Source of the DNA: Bathynomus jamesi
Lineage: Eukaryota > Arthropoda > Malacostraca > Isopoda > Cirolanidae
Reading direction: 5' to 3'
NCBI GenBank assembly: GCA_023014485.1
Contig: JAJOZX010000483.1
Span: forward strand, 759,501-823,500
DNA: 64,000 nucleotides
Under the pieces are notes generated by a model. That model saw nothing but the letters and a program-made list of their open reading frames with translations. It ran no database searches and had not been told where the DNA came from. A program made the translations under genes and the position numbers. Numbering within the stretch: position 1 is the stretch's first letter; the number at the start of each line of letters is the position of its first letter. Of the stretch, positions 63,758 to 64,000 are shown one piece after another.

Positions 63758-64000
63758 ACGTTGCAACATTTTTTATTCTCTATCCAAAATAACAAACGCA
63801 CTCGATGTAAACAAATGCATGCGAGGGAATTTGACGCTCCAACAATGAGTGATAATGTGAGCTTTTTCGAATTTAATAGCATCCTAAAGATAAATTGGTA
63901 AAGAGTGGTGAAAAACAAATTGTTTTAAATTATTTTAATATTAATTTAATATTAATTTAATTAATCGAACAACCAACTTCGACGTTCGACTAATGCATTT

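Noticed and set aside
1..64000. tRNA genes and bacterial-type operons
   Set aside because: No tRNA-like cloverleaf was recognised by eye, and splice sites, poly(A) signals and SINEs mark the DNA as eukaryotic.

Overview
This is a repeat-dense stretch of an invertebrate animal genome, most likely an arthropod. That rests on weak signs: frequent TTAACC/TTAGG-like motifs, abundant AT, CA and CT microsatellites, 5S-rRNA-derived SINEs, and the mixture of Polintons, hAT, Tc1/mariner, Academ-like and Jockey/CR1-like elements. I see no convincing host gene. Almost every coding signal belongs to a mobile element, and many elements are nested with readable target-site duplications (TSDs).

Layout. 1-5994: a hAT transposon whose transposase C-terminus is split by a complete 5.36-kb Academ-like transposon (230-5592, intact 1463-residue ORF). 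6.1-10.7 kb: three decayed non-LTR retrotransposon pieces. 10.7-14.3 kb: a 5S-SINE, a perfect 36-bp hairpin and a foldback MITE. 14283-34025: a 19.7-kb Polinton/Maverick (adintovirus-like) element with AGTAG...CTACT ends and a 6-bp TSD, CCTGCC. Its minus-strand block holds three left-end genes and protein-primed DNA polymerase B. Its plus-strand block holds the packaging ATPase, two small conserved proteins, integrase, penton-like protein, a basic core protein, major capsid protein and adenain-like protease. A small spliced minus-strand gene with a strong TATA/GC/CCAAT promoter lies near the right end. ATPase, capsid protein and protease each carry a frameshift. 34.0-39.4 kb: hAT, Tc1, SINE and MITE debris.

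39406-55761: a second member of the same Polinton family (same termini, TSD TAGGTC), 16.4 kb long. It has lost all replication and capsid genes and consists mostly of two imperfect inverted arms of about 6 kb. Between the arms are two divergently transcribed spliced genes that I do not recognise. Every inferred intron in both is phase 2, both have internal exon duplications, and both end in the same short acidic tail (E-G-F/L-D-D-I-I-stop) because their last codons and poly(A) signals lie inside the inverted arms. This is the most unusual system in the window.

55.8-64 kb: four small hAT-type elements with 8-bp TSDs, a degraded solo Polinton terminus (ending at 60833), a mariner-like MITE that is a sister copy of one at 32.8 kb, a decayed reverse transcriptase, and the first exon of another hAT-type gene.

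How the parts may work together: in the first Polinton the minus-strand early-type genes and plus-strand late-type virion genes are arranged as in adenovirus. Phase-compatible splice sites suggest that the right-end promoter could supply a leader to the polymerase across the whole late block. The second element could only move if another copy supplied polymerase and integrase. No identity values or database searches were computed; all calls come from reading the sequence.
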